This document shows positions 22,851 to 35,599 of a stretch of 64,000 nt of DNA, piece by piece; the first letter of the stretch is position 1, and each line of letters starts with the position of its first letter. The notes beneath the pieces are model-generated. The model searched no databases, had not been told where the DNA came from, and saw only the letters and a program-made list of their open reading frames with translations. The translations under genes were made by a program, and so were the position numbers. This stretch comes from Panorpa germanica (Eukaryota > Arthropoda > Insecta > Mecoptera > Panorpidae): contig OY783223.1 of the NCBI GenBank assembly GCA_963678705.1, positions 9,394,721 to 9,458,720 of the forward strand, in the 5' to 3' direction.

Positions 22851-24368
22851 TCTCATGTAATCTACTTATGCTATTGCGTAAAAATATGAACACATCGCTG
22901 AGAACAGCAAATAGGGTAAAGCCGACCTGTTTTTCAAAAATAGAGCTCCCTAAATAATTGATAAAAGTTTTATTGTGACGCTACTGATCTGTGACACATA
23001 TTTATCCACTTAATGATATTCTGTCTGCCAGATCGTAACAGATTGTCTAAAAACATCCGTTTACTTCATGTGATAGAAATCAGACTTTGAATTGCAGTAT
23101 CATTCTTTAAATATGTGTCATTGTAATATGACAAATTCATAGCTTTGTTGCTAATCAAAGTCCCCCGCGCGTGGTACGTTTTACGCTTCCTCAAATTTGA
23201 TTAAATTTGCAAACTGACATTTTATTATTAAACCTGTTTTATATAAAACGTTCCTTCATTTACCATTAGGTAATTAATAAACTAATATTGTATTTAAGGA
23301 GTAATACTACATAGATTTAAGTAGTAATAAATTCATGAATATTTTAATGAAGTTTTTGATTTAAGAGCTATTAAATCATTAAACGAATGAACGAACACAG
23401 GAAACAAAACCAGAATTAACCTAATCAGTTTATAGGTTTGTGTGTGGTAGCGGTAGATACAACTTCATTCTGTATTTAGGATTTCCTCTGTTTTATTGTA
23501 ACTACATATGTACACCGCGGGCGATCCCACAACGCCGACAAACCATCGTCTGAAACCTAAGGCAAAATTAACTACGAGTATATTCTCTTTGTAAGTTTTT
23601 CAGCAATATTTTTACGTTTACGTGTTTTAATAATTGACGCCCGGTTTGCTTGGCGTGTTATATAAAAGGTACCATATATACTTGAATTTGTTGGGCTCGG
23701 CGTTGAGCATGGGCTCGGTTCTGAACCATTTGCTGCCAACATTAGTTAACAACAATTGTCGCGAGCATCATCTAATCATTCGCGAGCATCTAATCATTTA
23801 AATCTGGAAAAATACGCTTGTGTGGGAATCGAAGTTGAACGTATAGCATCCTGCTGATAACGCTTAAATGCTCTCGTTTGTTTTTATTCAAATTATTTCA
23901 TTCTTGTAATTTCGTAACTTTGTCAATGTTCGGTTTACCATAATATCCTGGTGTCGGTTGTCCCACAATTTAGTTAAAAAAAACAAATCAATTCTTATCT
24001 GTATGTTACCACCATGTCAAAGTTATCCACGTCAGAAAAGATTGAACAGAGGAAGTGGCAGAATGAGTGTGGAAAATCCGAGAATTTACATTCAAAAGAA
24101 CAGAAGACCGCAGACGTGATAACATAATTGAATGTACAAATCTATGTCTTACGTCAAAAAAAACACGTAAACAATTTTTGAAATCTAAAATTTACATTCA
24201 GTAGCAAAAAGGTCACAGAGGGGACAGAGGCGCTGGGGGTCGTAATTAATGTTAATCAAACCAAAATAAGATCGAGTGAAAAGGTATAATTAAGTACATA
24301 TAATCTAGGATAGGATTGAATAAAGTTTACGAAACTTAATCCAGTACCTTAGGTGAATTGTGGTTAGG
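22851..24368. other. Anonymous DNA with a possible promoter-like patch
   Basis: TATAAAAG at 23661-23668 lies in a GC-richer stretch (23640-23790). It is followed by a 2-unit direct repeat starting CGCGAGCATC (23760-23780 and 23781-23798, differing by a 3-nt deletion). No initiator match or downstream frame was found. No gene supported. Confidence 0.35.
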
Positions 24369-25030
24369 GATAAAAAAAAGCATATTTTCGATAATGTTTT
24401 TTGACGACACAGTTAATGTATAATTATTACTATAATTACTAAATGATAAAATAACATTTAAAGAATACTTTGTGAAATTTTCATAAATAAATGCCAAGAA
24501 ATAAGGCATTGACAGCGAATCTCCGCTGACGTCACAAAAAAAAGTAACTTTATCACTGGATTTTCTAAAACCGAAAAACCAAAATGATTTCATAAGTTTC
24601 TGCAGGTAACGCTGTCGAGTTTTTCTTTATTCATTGTTTTTTCAATTTTTTACAGCACTTAAAAGTAAAATACCGATTTTCCATGAAAAAAATAAGGAAC
24701 TTTGTTATTTTAAAATACGATAAAATTAAGAAATTAAAAAAAAACTCGACAGCGTTACCTCGGCATTTATGTAAAGAAAGAGTGTGTAAAATTTTAAAAG
24801 AATCGGTCCAGTAGATTTTGAGCTAGAGAGAGCACCGACTCTGAAAAGCTATGTGTGAGAAAAACGCATTTAAAAGTTTCAAAGTAACACGAAAGCAGAC
24901 CAGAGAGATGAAGACTTAAAACTCTATATCTCCGACAGTTTTACTCAAATCGACTTCAACTTTTCACGCAATAAACTTAATATATTGTACATTAATATAA
25001 ATAAATAAAAGAAAATCCCCTATCCCCGCT
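24369..25030. repeat. Dispersed ~660-bp repeat family F, copy 1
   Basis: Shares its full length with 28356-28975 (same orientation) and 49067-49676 (opposite). Shared blocks include AGCATATTTTCGATAA, GACAGCGAATCTCCGC, GACGTCAC, CTCTATATCTCCGACAG and a terminal CCCCTATCCCC. It is noncoding. Inside lies the inverted pair described at 24605-24759. The family may be a non-autonomous DNA transposon or a nested composite. Confidence 0.8.
24605..24759. repeat. Inner inverted repeat of family F
   Basis: GGTAACGCTGTCGAG at 24605 and its perfect complement CTCGACAGCGTTACC ending at 24759 enclose A/T-rich DNA, a 155-bp fold-back. The copy at 49313-49416 retains both arms with changes and a shorter loop; copy 2 (28356) keeps only the right arm. 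Confidence 0.85.
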
Positions 25031-28000
25031 AAACAAGTAGATAAAAAGTAGAAATTTGGTTTTCCTTATAGGATATTATTAAGTCAGAAATAATAAATTT
25101 TGAAAAATGCGTTTTTTACTTTCTATAGTACAACTTAAATATACTACAAAGATTTTAATTCCGTGATAAACGTTTGTGCTATTCCTTTACCAATATAGTA
25201 GGCGATGAATTTCTCGTTAGTTTCTTTGCATACTCAATGACAGTCATCTGAATATATATGTTTCTATATAACATACATATTTATATCGTTTATGTATTGC
25301 CAGCATTTATTTTAACTCGTGCATCGTATCGCATCGCATCGGTTTTGTTAATTTGCATGTCCTTAATACATATTATACAATAACAATATGGGTAATGCTT
25401 CTGTTAAAATGCACATTGATTTAAATTTTTAGTCAAGCCAAAATGTCACATCATCTATTCCATCGGACGTTTCGATTTACGTATGGACGACAGTGATCGG
25501 ACGTTGTACGTAATATCGGTATTGTCGCACGAGGCAATTACAAATGCATGCATGGATTGAATGTCTTCAAGATTTAGAGGTGCAAGTTCTAACAAGTCCT
25601 ACTAAAATCTTACGAACTTCACAAAACATCGGCCTCTAATTTTTATAGTTATTTGAATTGATAATATTTGTTTTGTAGAACTGAATGCTGTTTCAATTTA
25701 AAGTCATTATGCAGTTTCAAATAATAAGAGCACATTAACATACGACTGCCCTCAATCATTTGGCATTGAATTTTGAACGCAGATGCGGATTTCTGATGCT
25801 GCTCTTATTCATTATTCATTTTGCCAAATTGCATGTGCCATGAAAGATCGTTGATCCACCAACGTTCTTCCGGGATAGTTAATAGATTTTTTTTTTATTT
25901 CATATATTAAGACAATTTTGAAAATACATTACATTTCATGAGAAATCAGGCCCTTTTTTAACGGGAATATTATAAGCTCAGGGCCGGTTTAACTAAATAA
26001 CTGCATACTCTGTATACGCAAATTTGCTTGAAATATATTTTCTTAGGCTGCTATATTTTTCAAAATCCCAATCATTTTTTACCAAGGCAGCTGTATCACA
26101 AACTAATGAACCCCTAGTTTAATAATTACAACAATGTCTTTGTAGACTTATTACAATCCAGTATTAACCAACCCCTTAAACATATCCCACCCCGTCTCTA
26201 ACGTAACGAACAATTCAAAGATTTGAAAAATCTCGTTTAAAAAAGATCCCCCCATATGTATAAACGTGGGAACCTTAAAAATAAATGACGTAGTTACAAT
26301 AAGAATTGGTGACGTAATAAAAACTCCCTAGGTCTCCTACCTATGACGTATTCACACCTGCTTGTAACTACCCCTCTATTAAAATGTCACCCCTGCCGCC
26401 TTGAGACATACTCATATTATAATTCAAGAGGGTTGATTTGATTTTATAGAAAATGAAAATAAATAGAGAGAATTAAATTCATGTAGTTTGCGACAGCAAA
26501 GACAAAGTACAATAGGTCAAGGAAATATAAAGTTGGTAGAACTGCAACAATAGGAAATGGAGGGTAGAACGGTGGGAACTTTTTCGCTACCAGCTGGAGG
26601 GAACAGCGAGTTTTCTTGGTGATTAATCTGTGGCTTTGTTGGTAAATGAAACTGAATTTAAAGAATTAAAGATAAATATGAGGTGATTATGAATTATTTG
26701 GATATTTGAAAGTGCTACTTAGATATAAACAGACAAAATATATATTTTACTAAGACGACGGGGCAGGGAGCTATACTGTCCCGTTCAAAACGGACGTGTG
26801 GTCACCCTATATAAAACACAAAACATCGCAGCGAACATTCGTCCCATTAAGGTGATCTTAACTATTACTTCACCCTTATTTGCGACAAAAATAGTTCTTT
26901 AGAAATCAGCAAACACGCCATACTACTAAACAACCAGCTCGTTCCATATCTGGTCTATCGGACTGAATATTTCAAAGTATGGACGTTAGAGGACTTTACT
27001 TCAAGTTCAAAGGGTTATTTTATTGTTTTTCTAAATTAAAATTCTATAACCAGTTATTCCGGTATACTTATTATACAATTGCGTCCATTTCTGCGCAATC
27101 ACGTGTGTTTGAACATTTGCTGTTATTGTAGTTAATTCATTTATGCGTAATGTAAGTAAATGTTCCACTGCATATGTATTAATTTGCTTATTTACTATTA
27201 CATAATAATAGTGTATTACATAATTAAAGAAACCATGTTGTTTTAGTTTCTAATATCCATCAGAATCGAAATAAAAATTTGAAGTGTATAATTCTTGAAA
27301 GGAATTTCCGGTTAGTGCACGGGAGAAATTAAATTTCTAAAAAGCCTAATTCACCTCTGAACGTAATGGTGATAAAAATAAACCTTCCATCGAGTGTACG
27401 AAAAATAGACAATCGTTCTCAGATGGTTACTAGAAGCTTTATACAGTAATAAAATGTCTAATCCCTACGATGCGTACAATGCCCTTGGGATACCCTTTCT
27501 ATTAAAATGAAATCATCACCTATTATGATTCGCAACCAGTAGAAGCCGCACTACGCGAAAATCCGTTAGACTTATTCTGTGAAGGCACGGGACGAAGAAA
27601 AGAAATCCCCAAATGATATTCTAAAGCTAACCAAAACAGGGGGAAGCGATTACTGGGCACCCCCTTCGACAAGACAAATTATAAGGGTGTAAGGGTTGTA
27701 GGATCATCCGTTAAAACCAGTTAGAAGGTGGTAAGGGCGGCTACAATGCGTCTTGCAGTTACATGTTTCCCAAGTTCGTTAAAAGTTTAAATTTGAAAAA
27801 CTTAACGGACAAAAATAATCCCACGCTAAGTGACAATATTTAGTGAAAGCCAGAAAATTGATTTTTGAAAGATGCTTGTTTTATTCCGATAGAAAACTAA
27901 AATGGACTGTATCCTACCTACACAACTGTTGCTTCTATAAAACTTGATTCTTTTATTTTCATTATTTTCAATGAATAAAACAACTAACCAGATTTCTATA

Positions 28001-28355
28001 GAAGCTTTATGTGAAGTTATCTTCAAAACACCTTCCCTCTCCTCCTCATTGTATACCGTATCATAAAGGGGACGCAACTGCGCAGCGAATAAGGGTGCCG
28101 TTTGACTAGTACGCAGTACAATTAGAAGGTAAATCTATTATGATATAATTGCACTTAAAGTTACTTATAGTTGGTTCACACGGTGGGAATATGAAAGGGT
28201 ATAAGTGAGGAAGAACTGTAAGGGTGAACTTGATGACCTCCAAATACGTCGCACAGATATATATGCGTATGTGGATCTGCACAAACTGTAGTATGCAATT
28301 CCATTAATATCTAGTTCGAGGCCCTGGGTTATAGTCACTATAATTTATGAGTTAA
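25031..28355. other. Anonymous DNA
   Basis: No gene supported. GC-richer short patches near 25440-25530, 26350-26410 and 27580-27670 have no long frame. The 83-codon minus-strand frame at 27826-28077 has no recognisable motif. Confidence 0.55.
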
Positions 28356-28975
28356 AGGATAAAAAAAGCATATTTTCGATAAGGTTTTTTGACGACACAG
28401 TTAATATATAATTATTTCTATAATTACCACATGATAAAATAACATTTGAAGATTACTTTGTGAAATTTTCATAAATAAATATCAAGAAATGAGGCATTGA
28501 CAGCGAATCTCCGCAGACGTCACAATAAAAAGTAACACTGCGGTGCCACTCATAACTCATCAGTGAATTTTCTGAATTCGAAAATCCAAAAGGATTTCAT
28601 TAGATTCTCTTTTTTATTGATTTTTCAATTTTTTACAGCACTTAAAAGTCAACATACCGATTTTTCATGAAAAAAATCAGAAACTTTGTTAATCAATAAA
28701 AATACGTTGAAATAAAAAAATTTAAAAAAAAAACGACAGTGTTACCTCGGCATTTATGTAAAGAAAGAGTGTGCCAAATTTTAAAAGAATCGGTCCGGTA
28801 TATTTTAAACCGATTAACCTAAGTGTGAGAAATCGCGTTTAAAAGGATCAAAGTAAGACGAAACCAGACCAGAGAGGTGAAGGCTTAAAACTCTATATCT
28901 CCGACAGTTTTACTCCAATCGACTTCAAATTTTCACACAATAAACTTAATATGTTGTACATTAATATAAATAAAT
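28356..28975. repeat. Dispersed repeat family F, copy 2
   Basis: Same order of blocks as copy 1 at 24369. The left arm of the inner inverted repeat is replaced by A/T-rich sequence, while the right arm survives as ACGACAGTGTTACC near 28730. It carries a short extra segment, CACTGCGGTGCCACTC, near 28536; its GTGCCAC part matches the GTGGCAC of copy 3, linking copies 2 and 3. Confidence 0.8.
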
Positions 28976-29584
28976 TTAAAGTTTTTAAAGAAACCATCAA
29001 ATGACAACATTATTAACACCACAAGCCCAGCAAACCAACCACAAGCATGTTAGGCAACCCAGTTACCAACCCAAATATTTCTTCTAATAAAACTTATTAA
29101 TAAATCACGTTAATTATAAAGATTAAGAGCCACTGGTTTACAAATTAAATAGTAAACAATTTAAACGATTATTATATTCTAATCCGCATCCCACAAGTTG
29201 CTTATGGCTCGGCTACTTAATATTCTCCTATCTATTTCAACAAACTGCATGTTCTTTTATTGTTCGGTGTTGCTTATCTTTCTTATCAATCTACCTTGTT
29301 ATACAGTGAGACGCTGGTTAGCTACTAGTTAGAGCAGTGACGCATGCGCTCAGTGTACTACTTGGCTTGATGTCTGTTGCATATATGCATTCGTCTAGCA
29401 ATCCAGCGATTCAACGCTGGTCCAGTCTCGTCTGTTCATGCATTATGCAGATAGTGCTAAGCTTGAGTTTACTTTGTATGAAACTTCGCAGTGTAATATG
29501 CATTAACCGATTTATAATATGTCATAACATTTATTATACATGTTGTTAACAAAGTTTGTAATCAACAAGAGTTTAAACGAAGCA

Positions 29585-29994
29585 TAGGGTGACTCTGAAT
29601 GTTATGGACCCAAAATACACATATTATTAATTAAATTTACTATAAATTACGCTGTCGATTGATGTTAACAACTCGATTTTGTCCTATTAATAATATGGAT
29701 ATCACTGACATGTGGTTTCAACAGGACAATGTCACAAGTCACACAGACATCCGTGACGCGATTTACGAAATAGATCCACCATTTTGCCAAAAAGTGAAAA
29801 TTTTGATTAAAAACTCAACATCTCTCAGCGTGGTCGTGGTAGACATTTATCCCATAGAGAACAAATAGGAACATATACCTTTCTCTTTCGCACACATTTT
29901 GGACACACTTTCAGATCCAGCATTCACTCTCCATATATATATATGCTCTAAGAAAAACCACTGCAACAACCTGTGGTGATTCAGAGTGACCCTA
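29585..29994 (+). mobile_element. Internally deleted Tc1/mariner element with transposase fragment
   Basis: TA dinucleotides at 29585-29586 and 29993-29994 flank inverted termini GGGTGACTCTGAATG (left) and its near-complement on the right (TTCAGAGTGACCC), a 406-bp element. The interior holds a plus-strand frame reading ITDMWFQQDNVTSHT near 29700-29745. This is the block around the second catalytic Asp of Tc1/mariner (DDE/D) transposases, where W-[FY]-Q-Q-D-G/N-A-x-x-H is typical. Upstream and downstream catalytic regions are absent or unreadable. It is non-autonomous. Internal deletion with retained TIRs is the usual path to a MITE. Confidence 0.8.
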
Positions 29995-30356
29995 TACCCT
30001 TCAGATGCGTCTACACTTTGAGTATTAAAAGGAACACTTAAACAAAATACTGTAAATTTAATTAATTGTGAAACATTCTTACACTGTAATTGTTAATAAT
30101 TAAATTGTTTTGATTTGTGTTTTTGATTTCAAATTTAGATTAATATGTTCAACAACTTAACCTGATTATATCAGAGATATAAATAAAGTTTGTTATCACA
30201 TAATCGTAAAACATGATTTTAATAACAATAATAAGTAGAAAATATAAAATGACTTGTAAGCTTAAACAGAAACGCAACGAGCGCAATTCACACATGTGTG
30301 GTACAAGATACTAAATCATATGCTGTTCTTGTTGTAAAGTTTAAGTCGCAAGAGTT

Positions 30357-30386
30357 TATATAAGACCGCTGCCCAAAAGATCAGAT
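30357..30386 (+). promoter_or_regulatory. Candidate core promoter: TATA box plus initiator
   Basis: TATATAAG at 30357-30364 is followed by TCAGAT at 30381-30386, close to the arthropod initiator TCAGTY. TATA-to-A+1 distance is 26 bp, a little shorter than usual. The GC-richer open frame at 30414-30701 lies just downstream. Supported by spacing and motif only. Confidence 0.35.
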
Positions 30387-30413
30387 GAGATTTTCAAACA
30401 GATTCGATTTCGA

Positions 30414-30701
30414 TTATAGTTTCATTTTAACACAACTCAGATTTCCGCAGTACGCCCGGTACACGATACATTGAAGCAGACGGTCAGAAGAACCTACGCT
30501 CGCATCAGCGGGTCTGTTTACCTGTCAGATATATTATCCCGTTCGTCTGAACCTGAATCTAAACATACATATCCAAAAATATTTCGCACTAGCAAGGACG
30601 ATTTAACAAAACCATCTGTTCCAACTACAACACAGTTTGAAGATCTCTGTGCAACGACAAGATCATATTATCAAGTTACACACGACAATACCAAACTCTA
30701 A
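30414..30701 (+). CDS. Open frame downstream of the TATA/initiator, unidentified
   Basis: After an in-frame TAG near 30408 the frame stays open for about 95 codons to TAA at 30699-30701, without an ATG. It contains QTVRRTYARISGSVYLSDIL and, near the end, TQFEDLCATTRSYY. The latter loosely recalls the start of a Spatzle-type cystine knot (E-x-L-C-x-T...), but no further cysteines follow, so I do not make that call. The first ATG after the initiator (30385) begins another frame of 29 codons that would join this one with a 1-nt shift. It could be an exon of a spliced gene, a pseudogene, or chance. Confidence 0.3.
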
Positions 30702-33700
30702 TTACGAAAAACTTCATAAAGAAAAAATTATAATAATATGTCAATAATTGAACTCAATACCGGAGAACAGTAGTTGCGATTCGAGATAACATCTTAAGAA
30801 GGAATACAACATAAAAAGTTTTATACAATTAATAACATATTTTACCATCGAAATAATAGGGCATGCATTACAAATTATACAGCTACTGCTGCTACATAGT
30901 TTGCAGAACATGTTCTTAAGAACAGAGGCGAATTATAAGTACGAGAAATCGTAAGACATAAACAAAACTAATCTGCAAGATACAACCTGTTGCAGGAAAT
31001 GTTACAGCAATTTTGACAGATATGAAAATTGATCTCTTTATATCTAACGTTAACAAGCAGATCAGTATTCGAAATAAATTAGGAAGCCAGCATTGATTGA
31101 TTTATTTGATCCACAAGCAAAGGTTAGATATCAGTCTATAATTACCACGATGGTAAGGTGAAGAAAATTATATAGTAGATAAACTGTTTAATACAAATCA
31201 ATAATCGATATAACAGTTTAAATACTGTTCATCAGTAATCTAAAATATACAACAAAAATATGTAGAAGAATTTCTACTAACCTTATTTGTCTCTATTGTA
31301 TTCATTTTCAGGTTATGGTCTTGATTGTAAAATGTCTGATCACAAAATGTTAGATATCAAAAGAAAATAACACTACACACACGAATAACTATAAAAGTTC
31401 AAATTATACACGATACATAAGTGAAATTATAAAGGAATTTATACAAAAACTTAAAAATGATATCACAAACACTTGCACTGCACAAATCACAAATACACTT
31501 AAACTATGACATACAGCGTATTGTTTTCTACAGTTTAATTAATTATTAATAAAGTATTACGCAGTACTTTTTATAGTTTAAATATATTTAAAAAGTATAA
31601 TTTTATAAAAGTAAAAGCTGATGTCGTGACACTTGTCAAAAAATATATTTAAATTCAGTCAGTGTTGCCAACGTTAAAAAATATATATATTCACTAGCCC
31701 TTGCAAATACTATGGTAGCGCGGTTACCATCGGAAACACAACACCTACTAAACCAAACCACCCGCCATGTCATGTCAGCAAAAAAAATTATTTTCATATA
31801 TTTTATGCATGATATATAATAAGTTTTTGGCAAATAATCTCTTCAAAACAAAAAGATATATTGCTTAAAACGTTTTAGTATATCACACACACAATTTAGA
31901 ATATAATTTTAGTTCCAACTTTTATTTTTAATTAGGAAAATTTAATTAAAACATTTCCCCTTACAAACACCTGTTATGCACTCGAAGATTTTTGCACTAC
32001 TAAATGATCTATTCTCTATCTCGTAATTATTCGTAAATATTTCGTTAAGTTCCGGTTGGTGGTCTTCATTTGGTTTTTAAAACGCAGCTGCATTTGTTTA
32101 TATTTAGTGGATACAAAGGATAATTTTACTTTGGAACCATTCAATGCTATGCGATTTATTTCTTTTAATATTTACAATACAAAATATTTAAATCTTTTGC
32201 AAGGCTCTTATCAGTTAATTAGTAAAAACATTATAGTTTTATTTCTTTCTGTAGTCCCCTTTTTTTAATATTAATAGTTAGTTTTATTTGAATTGTTTTC
32301 TATAAGTTAAGCATTGAATTGTAAGAAACCTTCTTACATAATCTAAAACTTATTAGGCAGTGGTGTTGTTCATATATATGAACATAATAATATGATAAAA
32401 ACTGTCAACATAGTAGAAGGTCAATCACAGGTTAAGTTTTGTATACTGTTTTCTACAATTGATATTCTACCGCTGGATAAATAAACAATACTTGTGTCTG
32501 CACAATTCAATCGATTTGTATGCAAATGTTCGTGCTCGTAAAACTCGAAAAGTAGTAGGACGATTGTCTTGAAATTTTGACACAAGGTTAGTTAGAGAAA
32601 TACCAAAGCGTGATCAGATTTAGCTGGTATATAATAGGAAGCAAGGTCTAGGATCTTTCTTGAAACACTGAAACCTTCAAATGTATATTTTCTAATAGAG
32701 CTTATCTTAGGCTAGAAACTGAACTGTCTTTAGACAGACTCTATCATATGTTCCGCATCATTTCTTTGACAAAGACTCATGTCTTGGGCAACGCTAGGTT
32801 CTTTTGCTTGTAACTTTACACATCTTTTAGTTGAGTTATTCGAATAAGTAGCAACAGCTACGTATATAAGTAACTGATTTGTGAATGCAGGAGTTGCGTT
32901 GTAAAATAACGGCGTAATGCATTTATATAATGTATCTTAGAAATGTAAGTGCTGCCACCTGCAGGCGTTCAGTGTTACTACTGGGTGTTGTTTCACATAA
33001 ATAAAATTGTCAGAAATCCATTTAAAATAACAATTAGTATAAATTTCAAAAATATATTCTATAATTAAACAACCTTTATAAATCTCATAATAATTATTAT
33101 CAATATTATATTATAAATTTAAATACATAATTATATATAGGTGTGTTATATATACTACTACTAGCGCCCTCATACATATACTCCTATTTATATATTCTAA
33201 ATAACTTGACTATATATTTATTAATATATAATATAAAGTAAAATTATTCCCATAAATTTGAAATGGTATTATTAGTTATTTCAACAATATGAATGAAATG
33301 TGGGATAATTATTATAACAGAAGTGGTAGCCATTTAAATGCATGTCTTAGCAGAGATAAACAACATTTTCTGTACAGGCTTTTATAAAAATATACTTATC
33401 CAAAACTAAAACTTGAAAAAAATCAATTATTAATGTCTTATCGTTTATATACCTTCATCTTTCTATGAATTGCTACGCCTGTTATAAAAGAGAATGTAAA
33501 GAGATGCATGAACAAACGTATTACTAGTTACAGCTGCTTCGAACAATACATAAAGTCTTAATATTATAACTGTGGTAACTATGATAAATAATACTTATCT
33601 TTTGATGTCCAAATTTGGTTAAATATTAACCGTCAAAACAAAATCAAATTTGAAGTAGCTATATTGCAAGCCCATAATAGCAAGGCTATTTTAATTGGTA

Positions 33701-33768
33701 ATATTGGTAATATGAGTTCATGTTAGCCAACATTCATTTCACCATAATCTTACCATTACTTACAACTG
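30702..33768. other. Anonymous AT-rich DNA
   Basis: No gene seen. A good 3' splice-like sequence (TCTCTATTGTATTCATTTTCAG, ending at 31312) precedes only a short frame. A palindromic GGTAGCGCGGTTACC sits near 31713. TA-rich stretches lie at 33100-33240. Confidence 0.5.
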
Positions 33769-34201
33769 TAAGGCCGTCCGCACACGGGTCGATTGATTGC
33801 AAACCTTAGTCCCGAATCTGCCCGAACCGAATAAGAATGCAAGTGCGTTGTTAGTGTAAGAACGCACGTGTATACGAGTGAGATAACACACAAGGCACGG
33901 ACGAAACTAAACTGATTTGATATTGGTTTTGAGCACGTTTTGAGCGACTATGTTTCTTGGTCGCAGGGCAATTACGTTGCATGCTTTTGATGGTGACATC
34001 ATGAGCAGAGATGTGCACAAATACTGATCAAAAGTATTTAAATACATACATATATACAAATACTACACAATAATATCCCCTATTATGCTATTGTCAAAAA
34101 TTCTATAGTCACGAAACACGGCTCGACATGGCTCGTTTTTCGTTGGAAACTTCGTTGCTCGACTAGTTTGCAATCAGTCGAGCCGTGTGCAGACAGTCTA
34201 A
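33769..34201. mobile_element. Harbinger-like MITE with TAA target duplications, copy 1
   Basis: TAA at 33769-33771 and 34199-34201 flank a 427-bp element. Its 33-bp termini pair almost perfectly, starting GGCCGTCCGCACACGG on the left, with GATTGCAAAC at the inner end and GTTTGCAATCAGTCGAG on the right. A 3-bp TWA duplication is typical of PIF/Harbinger. It is noncoding. The interior carries CAGAGATGTGCACAAATAC at 34006, a hAT-like terminus also present in copy 2. Confidence 0.85.
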
Positions 34202-34654
34202 TATTCTTTTCTAGTGTTCACCAGAAGAAATTGGTTCGCGGCATAGAGATTCCGTGCCCCTGTTTTCATTTTCGAACAGAGCAGGTTGCGGTATACAGTA
34301 TACGCTACAGATTGGTTTGCTTATTGGACTACTATGGAAGCAGCCCATTTCTTAAACCAATAATTAATGATTCACGCAGCCATAGGTCGTTTCACCGGCC
34401 TGGGATATGACCGACTATGTGTTGTAATTATCAGTAGCGGCGTTATTAAAATTTTACAGTAAACCTACATACAAATAACACATTTCAAAAGATAAAAAAT
34501 GTTGCTTGATAAAGTTACGAATTTTTAGTAAAATAGTTTTAAGAAACAAAGTAAATTTGAACTTGTCAAGTTTTACATTAAAACAAAACACAAATATAAA
34601 AATAAGAGTATTTAAAAATTCTTTGTTTTGGGCATTTAGTATAGGGTTTCCAAT

Positions 34655-34900
34655 AAGTGCAGTATACAATTTGGTGAAGTGTCCCTTTTTGTGACGCTTC
34701 TATCACTATTGCACTTCAATTATAGTACGCATCAACTTTATCTTCATTTGTGTTCCGACAGGTGGTGTGGTTTCGCTATTTGTAGCCGATAAAATATACA
34801 TTGACTGTAAGAAACTGAACTGTAAATGAACTCTTTCATTGCAAAAAAATCATACACATCTTCAATATGATGGCAAAGTCGATTTGTATTATCTCATATA
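34655..34900. repeat. CCCAGTAAACA MITE family, eroded copy
   Basis: Interior blocks CAATTTGGTGAAGTGTCCC, CATCAACTTTATCTTCATTT, CCGACAGGTGG, GTAGCCGATAAAAT and CATCTTCAATATGATG match the full copy at 52870-53116, but both TIRs are lost. Open frames crossing it are not supported as genes. Confidence 0.75.
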
Positions 34901-34999
34901 AAACAAACACACTGTATACTCATATAAGTTGTATCAAGGTGTTTTATATGAGATGATACTAATTTTTTTACCCTCTGAAAATATTTCTATGACCTGCCA

Positions 35000-35200
35000 A
35001 TGTCCAACAACTGCAGTCAAAATATTAAAGATCTTTTCAAAACTATACAACGAATTACTCCATTCATTCACAGCGGGATGCGCTTACAGCAAACTAAGCG
35101 AGAAAATAACGTGACTCCAAGTGCTACGTCAAACTCCGCTACTTCTTGTATTCCCCTCTTACACCCCCGCATTACAATCAACGAATCTGTAAACATTTAA
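35000..35200 (+). CDS. Small hypothetical ORF, 66 aa
   Basis: An ATG-started frame (context CCAATGTCC) of 66 codons with balanced composition: MSNNCSQNIKDLFKTIQR at the start and a Ser/Thr-rich middle (TPSATSNSATS). It has no signal peptide or membrane segment and I recognise no domain. No splice sites or polyadenylation signals tie it to a transcript. Possibly chance. Confidence 0.2.
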   Translation: MSNNCSQNIKDLFKTIQRITPFIHSGMRLQQTKRENNVTPSATSNSATSCIPLLHPRITINESVNI

Positions 35201-35540
35201 ATATAGTCCAGGCATAGAAGTAAATTTGCAAAGTTAAGAAATAAATTATTTGGAATTCAAACAATCTAATGACGTTTTCTTTTCTTGAAGTAATTGTACA
35301 CTGTTTATTTCACACTTTACAGTGTTGCACTGTATTTTACACCACTCGTTCTTTCAGCTAAGAACAGTAAAGTAGAGTGCCTCAGAGTGTATCAAAATTT
35401 GTCGAAAGACTTTTTTCACAAAAGCGTTATTACTTACAATTAATACTCCTAAGAACTAAGCTAAGTACAGCCTAAGAGTTTAAGTGAGGTTGTGGATGAA
35501 TAACATTTTTCCAATTTTTGCTTATACACGCTTGGGGCGC

Positions 35541-35590
35541 TTGTAGCCCGGGGGCCCCGTATCATTGATACACCGGTAGCTACGGCACTG
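35541..35590 (-). mobile_element. hAT-like terminus
   Basis: The minus strand reads CAGTGCCGTAGCTACCGGTG, then a GC-rich stretch (GGGGCCCCCGGGC), like the CAGTGxCGTAGC ends of hAT transposons. The opposite end was not found, so this is probably a solo end of a decayed copy. Confidence 0.4.
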
Positions 35591-35599
35591 GCTAAGAAT

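Noticed and set aside
30414-30701. Spatzle-like cystine knot.
   Set aside because: Only one cysteine and a loose E-x-L-C-x-T resemblance; no downstream knot cysteines or exon found.
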